From Bacteroidota bacterium (GTDB lineage: Bacteria > Bacteroidota > Bacteroidia > Bacteroidales > Paludibacteraceae), in contig JAUZOL010000015.1 in NCBI GenBank assembly GCA_030706455.1, positions 1 to 36,732 on the forward strand: DNA of 36,732 bases. Reading direction: 5' to 3'. The translations under genes and the position numbers were made by a program. The notes under the pieces are model-generated. The model saw only the letters and a list, made by a program, of their open reading frames with translations, was not told the origin of the DNA and searched no databases. Of the stretch, positions 29,201-36,732 are shown piece after piece. Every line of letters begins with the position of its first letter. The first letter of the stretch is position 1.

Positions 29201-30124
29201 CCAAACCCGATTATTCCGATCACACAAAATATCGTACACGCCATCCCCATGAAGAGAGAATGCATTATCACTATCTTCTTTGTAAATATCTATTATTCTA
29301 TCAGCTTTCTTTCTGTCTATTTTCCAGATACCTTGTCCATCCACCCCTACGAGCAACGTGGAATCCGAATTGGCTGTTATCGCCAAGACTGGCTGATGCG
29401 GAAACGCATTGGCATTAAACTGAGAAAGAATTCGTTTGTTGAAATCATATTCGTACAAACCACTTGATACAGTCCCAACCCAAAGTTTATTTTGGGCTTT
29501 ATCAAAGTATAGTTTAGCTAAGACATTCGGATGCCCCAGCTTCACTAAAGGTTGATCAGTGCCAGTTTCTGTATCTAGTAATCTTACATTATCCAAATAT
29601 CCAACAAACAGATATCGATTATCATACCATGCAAATCCTCTTATCTCAACTCGTCGCTTTCCAATTAAAGATATCTTTTGCTTGTAGTATCGATATAGCC
29701 CAAACTTTGTTGCAATCCAAAATACACCTTTATCGTCAGCCTGAATGTCATTTACAACTAAAAATTTATCATTCAACAATTTACCCAGATGTACAAATGG
29801 TTCAAATTTATCTTTTATCGCATTATAATAGAACATTTGCCCATCATTTGCACAAACATAAAGGACATTGTTTGAATAGAGCAATCTTGACGAAATAAAG
29901 GCGATATCATATGGTAGTTTGTAAAGGCGACAATCATTCTCTGTCAGTCTTAGGATACCTGTTTTCGCTGATGCCCAAACAAATCCATTTTTATCGCTGC
30001 AAATGGAAGAGGTTTCTCTCAATGAAATACCGTAAATGGAATTAACACTATAAAATTTTGTATCCGCAGCTGAAACAGTACAGAAAAATAAGGTTACAAA
30101 TAAAAAAATATATCCAAATCTCAT
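26234..30124 (-). CDS. Hybrid two-component system regulator (HTCS)
   Basis: The protein has 1,296 residues with a signal peptide at 1-20. The periplasmic part carries repeated two-component-propeller units (for example GFVWASAKTGILRL, NLWFATNNGISKW, DLWIGGSGGN; about 25-640), then a Y_Y_Y domain (about 655-745, YQLEGFDKTW). One membrane helix follows (about 749-768). The HisKA domain has FFANTAHEIRTTLTLI with His793; the HATPase has NLISNAIKYS (907-916), DQGIGIS (938-944) and GSGIGL (968-973). The receiver has LLVVEDNSD, phospho-acceptor Asp1096 in VSDIMMP and Lys1148 in LTKPF. An AraC-type HTH ends the protein (about 1193-1296, MNVSASLLYKKLKTLTDQSPNEFIKSIRL). It is encoded next to susC and should sense a periplasmic xylan oligosaccharide and activate the locus. 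The residue normally Pro in HE[ILF]RTP is Thr798. Confidence 0.95.
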   Translation of the reverse strand: MRFGYIFLFVTLFFCTVSAADTKFYSVNSIYGISLRETSSICSDKNGFVWASAKTGILRLTENDCRLYKLPYDIAFISSRLLYSNNVLYVCANDGQMFYYNAIKDKFEPFVHLGKLLNDKFLVVNDIQADDKGVFWIATKFGLYRYYKQKISLIGKRRVEIRGFAWYDNRYLFVGYLDNVRLLDTETGTDQPLVKLGHPNVLAKLYFDKAQNKLWVGTVSSGLYEYDFNKRILSQFNANAFPHQPVLAITANSDSTLLVGVDGQGIWKIDRKKADRIIDIYKEDSDNAFSLHGDGVYDILCDRNNRVWTATYSGGISFFDQRPSLVTQVSHSVNNANSLCNNFINKIIEDSRGNLWFATNNGISKWDVRSNHWATYYHNERKQAQVFLALCEDNKGNIWAGTYASGVYVLNGTSGRELAHYGQNTGKSPFVNNFIHDIYKDSDGDLWIGGSGGNIACYIVKENRFRIYPEQPVSAFVEYKHGTMLLACSYGLCSLDKKTGAESILKQGFLAQGMTISNGEAWVTTRGDGLIRFNLATKKIEKITTTSGLPSNFINGIMKIGDCFWIGTEAGLCKFNPKNYSVTTYSSHLSLSRASYNINAQCQLRNGSLIWGTNNGAVMFSPAAIRNVVSKASLYLQDLTISGVSIKDDPTFKLKCPLDSLAEIKLNYRQNTFSLELLALGQNTSDSKYSYQLEGFDKTWSQPNSQKIITYTNLPSGSYVLRIRLYDNSVDHVITERSINIRIVPPVWARWWFVLLMLLIVAGVIYILSKYYIEHIKKLHVEEKVQFFANTAHEIRTTLTLIKAPIEELNKDVTISEAGKYYLRLASEQSKRLSRVVTQIMDFQKLDVGKEHLSLCDVDIVNMIQLQKMMFESYAQSKNIELIFNTNVPAYNSGIDETMMEKVLGNLISNAIKYSHPKSRVTLNLDCTPENWTLDVIDQGIGISEKAQQSLFNEFYRGDNAVNAKVIGSGIGLMIAKNYVLLHGGEISCSSKENVGSCFKIVIPYKDVENNSQIIKLTSSQQESDFSVEHPDLPISDQVPDDSHKRMKLLVVEDNSDLRNFLLFALGNEFEVHAAENGQIAWEIIQKEIPDLVVSDIMMPIMNGFELCSLIKSTFQTSHVPVILLTALSEQADQLHGLGLGADDYLTKPFDVSILQQRIKSIVRNRVNVREKALKMIDGDGSEEQIFENKNNDQFVKKALSVVRANLEKTEFGKEEFASAMNVSASLLYKKLKTLTDQSPNEFIKSIRLNYAIELLKSRKYSITEVSELTGFASAGYFSTVFKKHFGKSPTDILDA

Positions 30125-30217
30125 TGACTAGAATTTCTTATATTCGTTCAGTACTAAAAGAATCAATGCAACACTAATTAAACATTCAAAATGGTGCATA
30201 TTTCTATAGAGCAAAAG

Positions 30218-30225
30218 CAAAGATA
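30218..30225 (-). promoter_or_regulatory. Putative -7 promoter element of the HTCS gene
   Basis: The minus strand reads TATCTTTG, matching TAnnTTTG, about 94 bp upstream of the HTCS start codon. A TTG lies 14 nt further upstream, closer than the usual -33 spacing. The 13-base sequence around it (30218-30230) is identical to that upstream of GH8. Confidence 0.45.
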
Positions 30226-30555
30226 TATAATTCATCAGACAATATCCTGAAAAAATGTTGATAAAATTCGCATCTTGACTTCTAAAAATAGATACACCAC
30301 AATTCAAATATTAAAAATAAAACAGAAAGATAATCTCTACTTTATCGATTAATAGGGCATTTTATTGATATAATAAAATTAGTTTCACACAATAAGCCCT
30401 ACAGGACATACCATCCTTTTTGCATAGTTAATTTTCCATAACACAGTATCATCACTAAAGCCATTCTTATTTTATAACAAAGCTCAAAATACACCCTTAA
30501 AACTTAAAATAATATATCATATTTAACTTCCTCTGTAACCACAAAGCATTAAAAT

Positions 30556-30591
30556 AAAAAAGAGAATATCTTTTCAGATATTCTCTTTTTT
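30556..30591 (-). terminator. Bidirectional intrinsic terminator after the efflux operon
   Basis: A perfect 16-base-pair hairpin (30556-30571 with 30576-30591) around a 4-nt loop has A-runs on one side and T-runs on the other, so it can terminate on both strands. It lies 54 bp after the stop codon of the outer-membrane factor gene and separates the efflux operon from the HTCS gene. Confidence 0.85.
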
Positions 30592-30645
30592 ACATCCAAT
30601 TAATTTCCTTTTTAAGGACAAAATATAACCGACTAATAGAATTAC

Positions 30646-32052
30646 TTACCGCCAGCCTCCACCAAGCGCCCGATACAAAGTTATTTTTTGTTGAACTATC
30701 GTGTTGTAAGTGTTATAAAGAGCCAGTTCGCTCGATAAAACACTGTTTTGTGCTGACAATACCTCCAGATAGGTTGCATACCCGTTTACCAATAACTCTT
30801 GTGAATATTCATAGGCTTTCTTCAATGCATCCACCTGTTCCTTTTGAAATACAGCCTGCTGAGAGCTGAAGCGAATCGATGCTAGTGCATTTGACACTTC
30901 ATTTCCCGCCGTGAGTAAACTCTGCTTAAAATTCAATAAAGCCGACTCCTTTTGCAAGCGAGCAACCTCTTTCTGAGTTTTCAGTGTTCGGCCGTTCAAA
31001 ACAGGCTGCATGAGACCGGCAACTGCGTTCCAGAATAAAGAACCGGGCAAATTAAACCAGTTGTCAATTCCTTTCGCATCGGGCCCGATTGCTCCCGATA
31101 AAATAAATTGTGGATACATGGCCGATCGAGCCACATTGAACTGTTCATGTGCCGCTCGCAAAGAAAGTTCAGCAGCCTGCACATCCGGTCTGTTACTCAA
31201 AAGTTGTACCGGAAGCCCAACCGACGGAGCTTCAGGATGGAAAGCAGTCAAATCAATTCGGGAAGAACGATCAATAGAAGCCGGAGCTTTGCCCAACAGC
31301 GCACAAAGATAATTTTCGTAGTTTGCGATTGACGCTTCAATCTGAGGCAGATATGCTTTGGCGGTAGCCAATTGGGCTTTCGCCTGTAATACCGCAACCT
31401 CCGTCACTTGCGCCGATTTCTTCAAACTCTTAACAGTTTCCAGATACTTCGTATAGCTATCAATACTTCTATGTGTTATCTCCCTTTGCTTATCCAGTGT
31501 AACAAGCTGATAATAAACAGATGCAACATTAGCTACAATTTGAGTTCTCACAGCATTGACCGTGGATTGTTGTTGAAAATAAAGTGCCTGCTGAGCTTTT
31601 TTTGCACTTGAGAGTTTATTCCAAACATCTATTTCCCAACTCGATGATAGCGATAATTTTAAGTCCGTAAAAGGAGGATGTGCCGCCGGCATTGCATTCC
31701 CATATTTTGAATTATCTGACAGAGTCCCGCTCAACCCTGCATTGAGTGTGGGAAGAAAAGCTGCATTACTTTGCTTTACAGCTTGTTCTGCCTGACGAAG
31801 TTTTATGATTGCCATCCGAATATTCAAATTACTATCAAGAGCTTCGGTTATCAATTTTTGCAAATGCGGATCATCATAAAAATCCTTCCATGCAATTGCA
31901 GCGCTATTTTTAGCGGTATCCCCATTTATCGAATCACGAAACACCGTTTTATAGCCTGCCATGCCGGGGCTATTGTATTTTTGAACCGAACAAGCACAGG
32001 CTGTAATCATTCCATAGAGAACGAATATGCTATATATTTTCTTTGTCTTCAT
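30646..32052 (-). CDS. RND efflux outer-membrane factor, NodT/TolC-family lipoprotein
   Basis: The protein has 468 residues. The lipoprotein signal is MKTKKIYSIFVLYGMITAC with lipid Cys19, followed by further small residues (ACS). The body is the duplicated OEP structure: WKDFYDDPHLQKLITEALDSNLNIRMAIIKLRQAEQAV, long coiled-coil helices, then the second repeat LLSNRPDVQAAELSLRAAHEQFNVARSAMYPQFILSGAIG, and the C-terminal VNGYATYLEVLSAQNSVLSSELALYNTYNTIVQQKITLYRALGGGW. This ending is characteristic of the NodT/CusC group. It is the last gene of the efflux operon, 41 bp after the pump gene, and forms the outer-membrane channel. Confidence 0.94.
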   Translation of the reverse strand: MKTKKIYSIFVLYGMITACACSVQKYNSPGMAGYKTVFRDSINGDTAKNSAAIAWKDFYDDPHLQKLITEALDSNLNIRMAIIKLRQAEQAVKQSNAAFLPTLNAGLSGTLSDNSKYGNAMPAAHPPFTDLKLSLSSSWEIDVWNKLSSAKKAQQALYFQQQSTVNAVRTQIVANVASVYYQLVTLDKQREITHRSIDSYTKYLETVKSLKKSAQVTEVAVLQAKAQLATAKAYLPQIEASIANYENYLCALLGKAPASIDRSSRIDLTAFHPEAPSVGLPVQLLSNRPDVQAAELSLRAAHEQFNVARSAMYPQFILSGAIGPDAKGIDNWFNLPGSLFWNAVAGLMQPVLNGRTLKTQKEVARLQKESALLNFKQSLLTAGNEVSNALASIRFSSQQAVFQKEQVDALKKAYEYSQELLVNGYATYLEVLSAQNSVLSSELALYNTYNTIVQQKITLYRALGGGWR

Positions 32053-32093
32053 CTTCCTTCAATTGAACTTATTTCATCACACCCTTTCACTTA

Positions 32094-35000
32094 CTAATTA
32101 CGCCATTTTTTTCTCCGGATCTTTTCATCCAGATTCTCAAAAATAATGTACATAGTAGGAATCACGAAAATTCCGAAAACAGTACCGATGAGCATGCCGC
32201 CGGCTGCAGCCACACCAATAGAATTATTCCCGGATCTGCCGGCTCCGGTTTCCAGAATCAGCGGCATCATTCCAAAAATAAAAGCAAAAGACGTCATCAG
32301 AATCGGGCGAAGGCGTGCCGTAGCACCTTCGATTGCAGCTTCAACAATACTCATGCCATGTTCCCGCCGCTGTCGGGCAAATTCGACGATCAGAATACCA
32401 TTTTTACCCAAAAGACCGATCAACATAATGAGCGACACCTGCACGTAAATATTGTTGGTAATACCAAATATATTGATAAACATAAATACGCCAAACACAC
32501 CGATAGTGAGTGACAACATCACTGACAGCGGCAACATATAACTTTCGTATTGCGCGCACAAAACGAAGTATACAAACAAGAAGCAAAGAATAAAAATATA
32601 GATCGCCTGACTTCCAGATTTAATCTCTTCGCGCGACATGCCCGAAAATTCTATCTCATAACCGACAGGCAATTTGGAAGCTTCTTCCCGGACAGCGGCA
32701 ATGGCATCACCCGAGCTAAATCCTTTTTTTTGTTTCCCCTGCACGGTGGCTGCTGTAAACAAATCGTAGCGTGTAATGGTTTCCGGCCGATACACTTTTG
32801 AAAAGCTAATGAGGGTCGTGATCGGCACCATCTTTCCATACTTATTACGGACCATCACCTTGGTAAGAGAATTCAGGTCAGTTCTGTCTTCAGGAGCAGC
32901 CTGCATTACAACCCGGCAATATTTAGTGTAACGATTGAAATCGGAAACCATCATACCTCCATAATAGGCCTGAAGCGCCTGAAAAACATCGTTGATGGCC
33001 ACTCCTTCCATTTTACACTTATCAACCTGTATATCGAACTGATATTGTGGGAAATTCACATTAAAGGATGAGTTAACAAAATCGATTTCCGGACGAGCAG
33101 AAAGGTTACTCATAAAGTCTTTTACAACCTGATAAAACTTGGTAATGTCTCCACCTGTTTTATCCTCCACCTGCACCTCGAATCCATCCGAAGAACCAAA
33201 GCCGCGAATAGGAGGCGGAGCATAGAATATGATTTTACCTTCCTTTATTTTACCGGTTTTCTTATTGAGCATTTCAATGACATCCGTCGTTGAAGTATCA
33301 CCCCGCTGTTCCCAGGGGACCAGCGAGCAGGTCATCATTCCGTGTGAACTGCCATTTGTCCCGCTCAACATACTTTGACCAGCAATACTCATACGCGCAG
33401 CAAACAAATCACTGGCATTCATCGTACTGTCAATTTGTTTCATCACATTTTTTGTACGCTCGAGCGAGGCTCCCGGAGGTAAAGTCACATCTGCACTAAT
33501 CATTCCCTGATCTTCGTTAGGCACAAATGCTGTCGGTGTCATTTTAATCAACAAATAGGCTCCCAAAGCAAACGTTACTATTACAGCAACGGGAATCCAT
33601 CGATGCTTTGTAAAAAGACTCAAAGATTTCTTGTATTTATAAACAGTTGCATCAAAAGCCACATTGAAGTTGGCATGCAAACGGGAAATAAAGTTTTTCT
33701 TCTCTTCTTCATTTGAGGCCCTTTTGATAAAAAAAGTACAAAGCACCGGACTCAAAGTCAAAGCATTAATAGCAGAAAGGGTAATTGCAACAGCCAACGT
33801 AAGTCCGAATTGACGATAAAATGTTCCGGCAGGCCCCGACATAAAACTCACCGGAATAAATACAGAAGCCATCACCAGTGTAATCGAGATAATTGCTCTC
33901 CATATTTCATCCATAGCTTTGGAGGTAGCCTGCACAGTAGACAATGACTCGTCATGATCCATCTTTGCATGAACCGCTTCGACCACCACAATAGCATCAT
34001 CCACCACAATCCCAATTGCCAAAACCAAAGCAAACAGAGTCAATAGGTTGAGAGAAAACCCCAACAAATTGAGCATAAAGAATGTACCTATGATTGCAAC
34101 CAAAGCTGAAATCCCGGGAATAAGCGTCGATCTCCAGTTTTGAAGGAATAAAAACACTACAAAAAAGACCAAAATAAACGACTCTATAAATGTGCGTTTC
34201 ACCTTATGAATAGATGCCTCTAAAAATTTATTAGCATCATTAGGAATCGCATATTTCACTCCGGGAGGGAAACGTTTTGACAAGGTCTCCAGTTTTGCCT
34301 TGAGTGCATCTACCACGTCTCGGGCATTAGAGCCTGCCATCTGATAAACCGACATACCAACGCCTTCTTTCCCGTTTACCTTAGTATCGACAGTATAATC
34401 GTATCCCCCCAACTCTACACGGGCAACGTCTTTTAGTTTCAATATCCGTCCATCATCATTTGCCTTTATAACGATGTTTTCGTAATCAGGAACTTCCGTA
34501 AATTTCCCTTTGTAAGTCAGCGTATATTGAAATTGCTGATTACCGTTCAAGCCCAATTGTCCGGGAGCTGCTTCCACATTTTGTTCCTGAACTGCACTGA
34601 TTACATCACTCGGCATCAGTTTATAAGAAGCCATTTTCACAGGGTCAAGCCAAATACGCATAGAATAGTTGCGTGAGCCAAAAATATTAACCTGCCCCAC
34701 CCCATTAACACGCTCCAACTCTGGAGCAATATTAATACGAGCATAATTCTGAAGGAAAGTCTGATCAAATTTTGGGTTTTCGCTATAGAGTGAAGCAACC
34801 AGAAGTTGGTTATTCATCATTTTGCGGGTAGTAACTCCGTTTTGAGTCACAGTTGTAGGCAACTGGCTCAATGCTGCAGAAACACGGTTTTGGACGTTGA
34901 CCTGTGCCATATTGGGATCGGTACTCAAATCGAAATAGACGCTAATGCTAGCGCTACCGTTGTTTGTAGCATTCGACACCATATAGGTCATCCCTTCCAC

Positions 35001-35213
35001 TCCATTAATTTGTTCTTCCAATGGTGTAACGACGCTTCTTAAAACCGTTTGAGCATTTGCCCCCGGGAAATTAGCACTTACACGAACCATCGGCGGCGCA
35101 ATATTAGGAAATTGTTCCACCGGAAGACTTATATAACCCAGTATTCCTAAAATACAAATCAGGATAGAGATGACTGTAGATAAAACCGGACGACTCAGAA
35201 ATTTTTGTACCAT
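32094..35213 (-). CDS. RND multidrug efflux pump, AcrB/HAE1 family
   Basis: The protein has 1,039 residues, the normal length of an HAE1 pump. It begins MVQKFLSRPVLSTVISILICILGILGYISLPVEQFPNIAPP, as AcrB-like proteins do. The first periplasmic domain includes SGN-type motifs, and TM4 carries LAIGIVVDDAIVVVEAVHA with the proton-relay Asp405/Asp406. Other family blocks are RAIISITLVMASVFIPVSFMSG, the second loop PTAFVPNEDQGMISADVTLPPGASLERT, and the C-terminal LIGLLGKNGILIVEFA and ARLRPILMTSFAFIFGMMPL. It sits 5 bp after the fusion-protein gene. It should export amphiphilic compounds using the proton gradient; the substrates (bile salts, drugs, aromatic acids) are not readable. Confidence 0.96.
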   Translation of the reverse strand: MVQKFLSRPVLSTVISILICILGILGYISLPVEQFPNIAPPMVRVSANFPGANAQTVLRSVVTPLEEQINGVEGMTYMVSNATNNGSASISVYFDLSTDPNMAQVNVQNRVSAALSQLPTTVTQNGVTTRKMMNNQLLVASLYSENPKFDQTFLQNYARINIAPELERVNGVGQVNIFGSRNYSMRIWLDPVKMASYKLMPSDVISAVQEQNVEAAPGQLGLNGNQQFQYTLTYKGKFTEVPDYENIVIKANDDGRILKLKDVARVELGGYDYTVDTKVNGKEGVGMSVYQMAGSNARDVVDALKAKLETLSKRFPPGVKYAIPNDANKFLEASIHKVKRTFIESFILVFFVVFLFLQNWRSTLIPGISALVAIIGTFFMLNLLGFSLNLLTLFALVLAIGIVVDDAIVVVEAVHAKMDHDESLSTVQATSKAMDEIWRAIISITLVMASVFIPVSFMSGPAGTFYRQFGLTLAVAITLSAINALTLSPVLCTFFIKRASNEEEKKNFISRLHANFNVAFDATVYKYKKSLSLFTKHRWIPVAVIVTFALGAYLLIKMTPTAFVPNEDQGMISADVTLPPGASLERTKNVMKQIDSTMNASDLFAARMSIAGQSMLSGTNGSSHGMMTCSLVPWEQRGDTSTTDVIEMLNKKTGKIKEGKIIFYAPPPIRGFGSSDGFEVQVEDKTGGDITKFYQVVKDFMSNLSARPEIDFVNSSFNVNFPQYQFDIQVDKCKMEGVAINDVFQALQAYYGGMMVSDFNRYTKYCRVVMQAAPEDRTDLNSLTKVMVRNKYGKMVPITTLISFSKVYRPETITRYDLFTAATVQGKQKKGFSSGDAIAAVREEASKLPVGYEIEFSGMSREEIKSGSQAIYIFILCFLFVYFVLCAQYESYMLPLSVMLSLTIGVFGVFMFINIFGITNNIYVQVSLIMLIGLLGKNGILIVEFARQRREHGMSIVEAAIEGATARLRPILMTSFAFIFGMMPLILETGAGRSGNNSIGVAAAGGMLIGTVFGIFVIPTMYIIFENLDEKIRRKKWRN

Positions 35214-35218
35214 TGTGT

Positions 35219-36355
35219 CTAATTTTTTGTAGCCGCAGTTCTCTTGCCCCCTTTGTTTCTATCATGTGCTGATATCGGAATAATCTTATCTCCGTCTTTC
35301 AAACGGTTAAGACCATCTACCACAATTTTATCACCCTCATTAACTCCATCTTCCACAACATACTGATCGGACGTTGCATTTGCCACCGTAATGTTAGTAG
35401 CATGAATAACTCCACGAGAATCGACCACAAAAACCATTTTTTTATCCTGAATTTCGTAAGTCGCCTTTTGCGGCACTAACAATACATTCGTGTAGAACGT
35501 GGGAACTATTACTGTTCCGCTGGTTCCTGAGTGCAACAAAGCCTGAGGATTTGGAAAAACGGCTTTCATCTGCAACGATCCTGTAGTTTGATCCACAATG
35601 CTACTCCCCAATTGCAATTTTCCTTTATACTCATATTTCTGTCCATCCGCCAAAACCAGTTCTACAGGAGGCATTTTAGCAACTTTCTGCTTCAGAGTGC
35701 CCGATGAGTTATTGCATAATTGGATTAATTTCTTTTCATCAAAAGAAAAATAGGCAAAAACATCGCCACTACTGGCAACGGTTGTTATAGGATCTGCCAG
35801 TCCCGCCGTCACAAGACTTCCGGGTTTCAGCGTTATTCGCCCCACAACTCCAGAAACCGGACTTTTGATTACGGTATATCCCAAATTAATTCGGGCATTC
35901 TCATATGCAGCTCGTGCCGCCTGAAGATTACTCTGCGCAGTCTGCAACTGATAGGGACTAATAATACCTTTCTCAACCAACGGTTGAAGCTTTTTCACTT
36001 CCAATTGAGCAGTATCATAGACCGCTCTAGTCGAATTCACAGTCTGACGGTAATCTGCATCACTGATCTTTAGAATCGGGCTTCCTTTTCTCACATTATC
36101 CCCTTCTTTAACATAGATACGTTCAATGTAACCATTTGCTCGAGAATAGATATCAACGGTATTTTCACTTTCAATTTGTGTTGCAAAGCTTGTGCTGACA
36201 GTTGCATCGCCCCTTGTAACCAGCATAACCTGATATTTTGATGGTCCTTTTTTCTCTTTATCCGCCTTCTTATTCTGACAAGAAAAAAACAGTCCTACAA
36301 CCAACAATAAAAAAGAAAGAAAAATGAATGCCAACCTGTTACCATACTGTTTCAT
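35219..36355 (-). CDS. RND efflux periplasmic adaptor (AcrA/HlyD-like membrane fusion lipoprotein)
   Basis: The protein has 378 residues with a lipoprotein signal (MKQYGNRLAFIFLSFLLLVVGLFFSC, lipid Cys26). The biotinyl-lipoyl half motifs NGYIERIYVKEGDNVRKGSPILKISDADY and VIKSPVSGVVGRITLKPGSLVTAG flank an alpha-helical hairpin (about 110-160). The beta-barrel and membrane-proximal domains follow, with the usual LVPQKATYEIQDKKMVFVVD and KIVVDGLNRLKDGDKI near the end. It is the first gene of the operon and is followed after 5 bp by the pump. No TetR-type repressor gene lies next to it in the window, so control is not evident. Confidence 0.95.
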   Translation of the reverse strand: MKQYGNRLAFIFLSFLLLVVGLFFSCQNKKADKEKKGPSKYQVMLVTRGDATVSTSFATQIESENTVDIYSRANGYIERIYVKEGDNVRKGSPILKISDADYRQTVNSTRAVYDTAQLEVKKLQPLVEKGIISPYQLQTAQSNLQAARAAYENARINLGYTVIKSPVSGVVGRITLKPGSLVTAGLADPITTVASSGDVFAYFSFDEKKLIQLCNNSSGTLKQKVAKMPPVELVLADGQKYEYKGKLQLGSSIVDQTTGSLQMKAVFPNPQALLHSGTSGTVIVPTFYTNVLLVPQKATYEIQDKKMVFVVDSRGVIHATNITVANATSDQYVVEDGVNEGDKIVVDGLNRLKDGDKIIPISAHDRNKGGKRTAATKN

Positions 36356-36391
36356 AGCTATAGTGTGTTTATATTATACCAATAGATGCGA

Positions 36392-36399
36392 CAAATGTA
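36392..36399 (-). promoter_or_regulatory. Putative -7 promoter element of the efflux operon
   Basis: The minus strand reads TACATTTG, matching TAnnTTTG, about 37 bp upstream of the fusion-protein start codon. The leader would be about 30 nt. No good -33 box is seen at the expected distance. Confidence 0.4.
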
Positions 36400-36597
36400 A
36401 AACTTTTCAACGACAGTGTCCGCTTTTATTTAAGTTATTCTATTACGAATTCATTAAAGAACAGGATAGATACACCATAAAAAGTATGATTGACAAACGA
36501 CGGGAAGGTTTAAAACAGAATGTGCATTTTTTGCTTAAACGTTACACCCAACCTTTACACCTATATTTTCAAGAGAAAGAAGATTGTCTCAAAACGC

Positions 36598-36632
36598 AAA
36601 AACGCTTCACATCGTAAGATGCGAAGCGTTTT
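36598..36632 (-). terminator. Intrinsic terminator of the rRNA operon
   Basis: Arms of about 14-15 bases (36599-36613 and 36618-36632) surround a GTAA loop (minus strand TTAC). The one imperfect pair is G-U on the minus-strand RNA and A-C on the plus strand. The minus-strand RNA continues in U-rich sequence (GUUUUUGCGUUUUG). It lies directly after the 5S rRNA 3' end. Confidence 0.85.
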
Positions 36633-36638
36633 GTAAAA

Positions 36639-36732
<94 letters not shown>

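Larger units (their letters stand above)
30125..30645. other. 521-bp gap between the efflux operon and the HTCS gene
   Basis: No supported gene lies in this A/T-rich stretch. It contains the efflux-operon terminator (30556-30591) and a promoter-like element for the HTCS gene (30218-30225). The part between them (about 30235-30550) shows nothing that I can name. Confidence 0.6.
36356..36638. other. Gap between the efflux operon and the rRNA operon
   Basis: This 283-bp gap has no supported gene. It includes the rRNA terminator hairpin (36598-36632) and a promoter-like element at 36392-36399. A short plus-strand open frame here runs over the terminator and looks spurious. Confidence 0.6.

Noticed and set aside
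36324-36617. A 97-codon plus-strand open frame near the right edge
   Set aside because: It covers the 5' end of the efflux adaptor gene, its promoter region and part of the rRNA terminator; no domain or signal is visible.

Overview
The window reads as a polysaccharide utilisation locus (PUL) of a Bacteroidales bacterium, followed by an RND drug-efflux operon and the 3' end of an rRNA operon, all transcribed on the minus strand. The phylum call rests on a SusC/SusD pair, a hybrid two-component regulator (HTCS), lipoprotein efflux subunits, GH97 and DUF3237 proteins, and promoter elements of the Bacteroidetes TAnnTTTG type. A Paludibacter/Dysgonomonas-like member is my guess from general character only; I cannot name the species.

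In transcription order (right to left): (1) the 3' part of a 5S rRNA with a hairpin terminator (36598-36732). (2) A three-gene RND efflux operon: lipoprotein membrane-fusion protein, AcrB-like pump, NodT-type outer-membrane factor (36355-30646), ended by a strong bidirectional terminator. (3) An HTCS regulator (30124-26234). (4) A 579-bp regulatory gap, then susC and susD (25654-20489), ended by a terminator. (5) A second 579-bp gap holding two terminators, a structured segment between them and a promoter-like element. (6) A long run of exported enzymes: GH8, BD-FAE-like esterase, tandem CE1 esterase, GH43-CBM32, GH67, CE6, GH43-CBM6, type-B carboxylesterase, DUF3237, large GH3, GH97, and the start of a second GH3 cut by the left edge.

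Functional reading (inference from families): acetylated, feruloylated glucurono(arabino)xylan oligosaccharides are imported by SusCD. The CE1, CE6, BD-FAE and type-B esterases would remove acyl groups, GH67 would remove (methyl)glucuronic acid, and GH43 enzymes arabinose or xylose. GH8 (Rex-like) would release xylose from the reducing end and GH3 from the non-reducing end; GH97 would remove an alpha-linked sugar such as galactose. The HTCS would sense an oligosaccharide in the periplasm and switch on the locus. No endo-xylanase (GH10/GH11/GH30) and no SusE/F-like surface protein is in the window; they may lie beyond the left edge or elsewhere.

No CRISPR array, tRNA, insertion sequence or phage gene was seen. 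The less ordinary parts are the tandem CE1 protein, the 1,292-residue GH3 with an inserted CBM6-like domain, DUF3237 paired with a carboxylesterase, a series of stem-loops in the gaps of the enzyme operon, and the structured segment between two terminators behind susD, which may be a small RNA.
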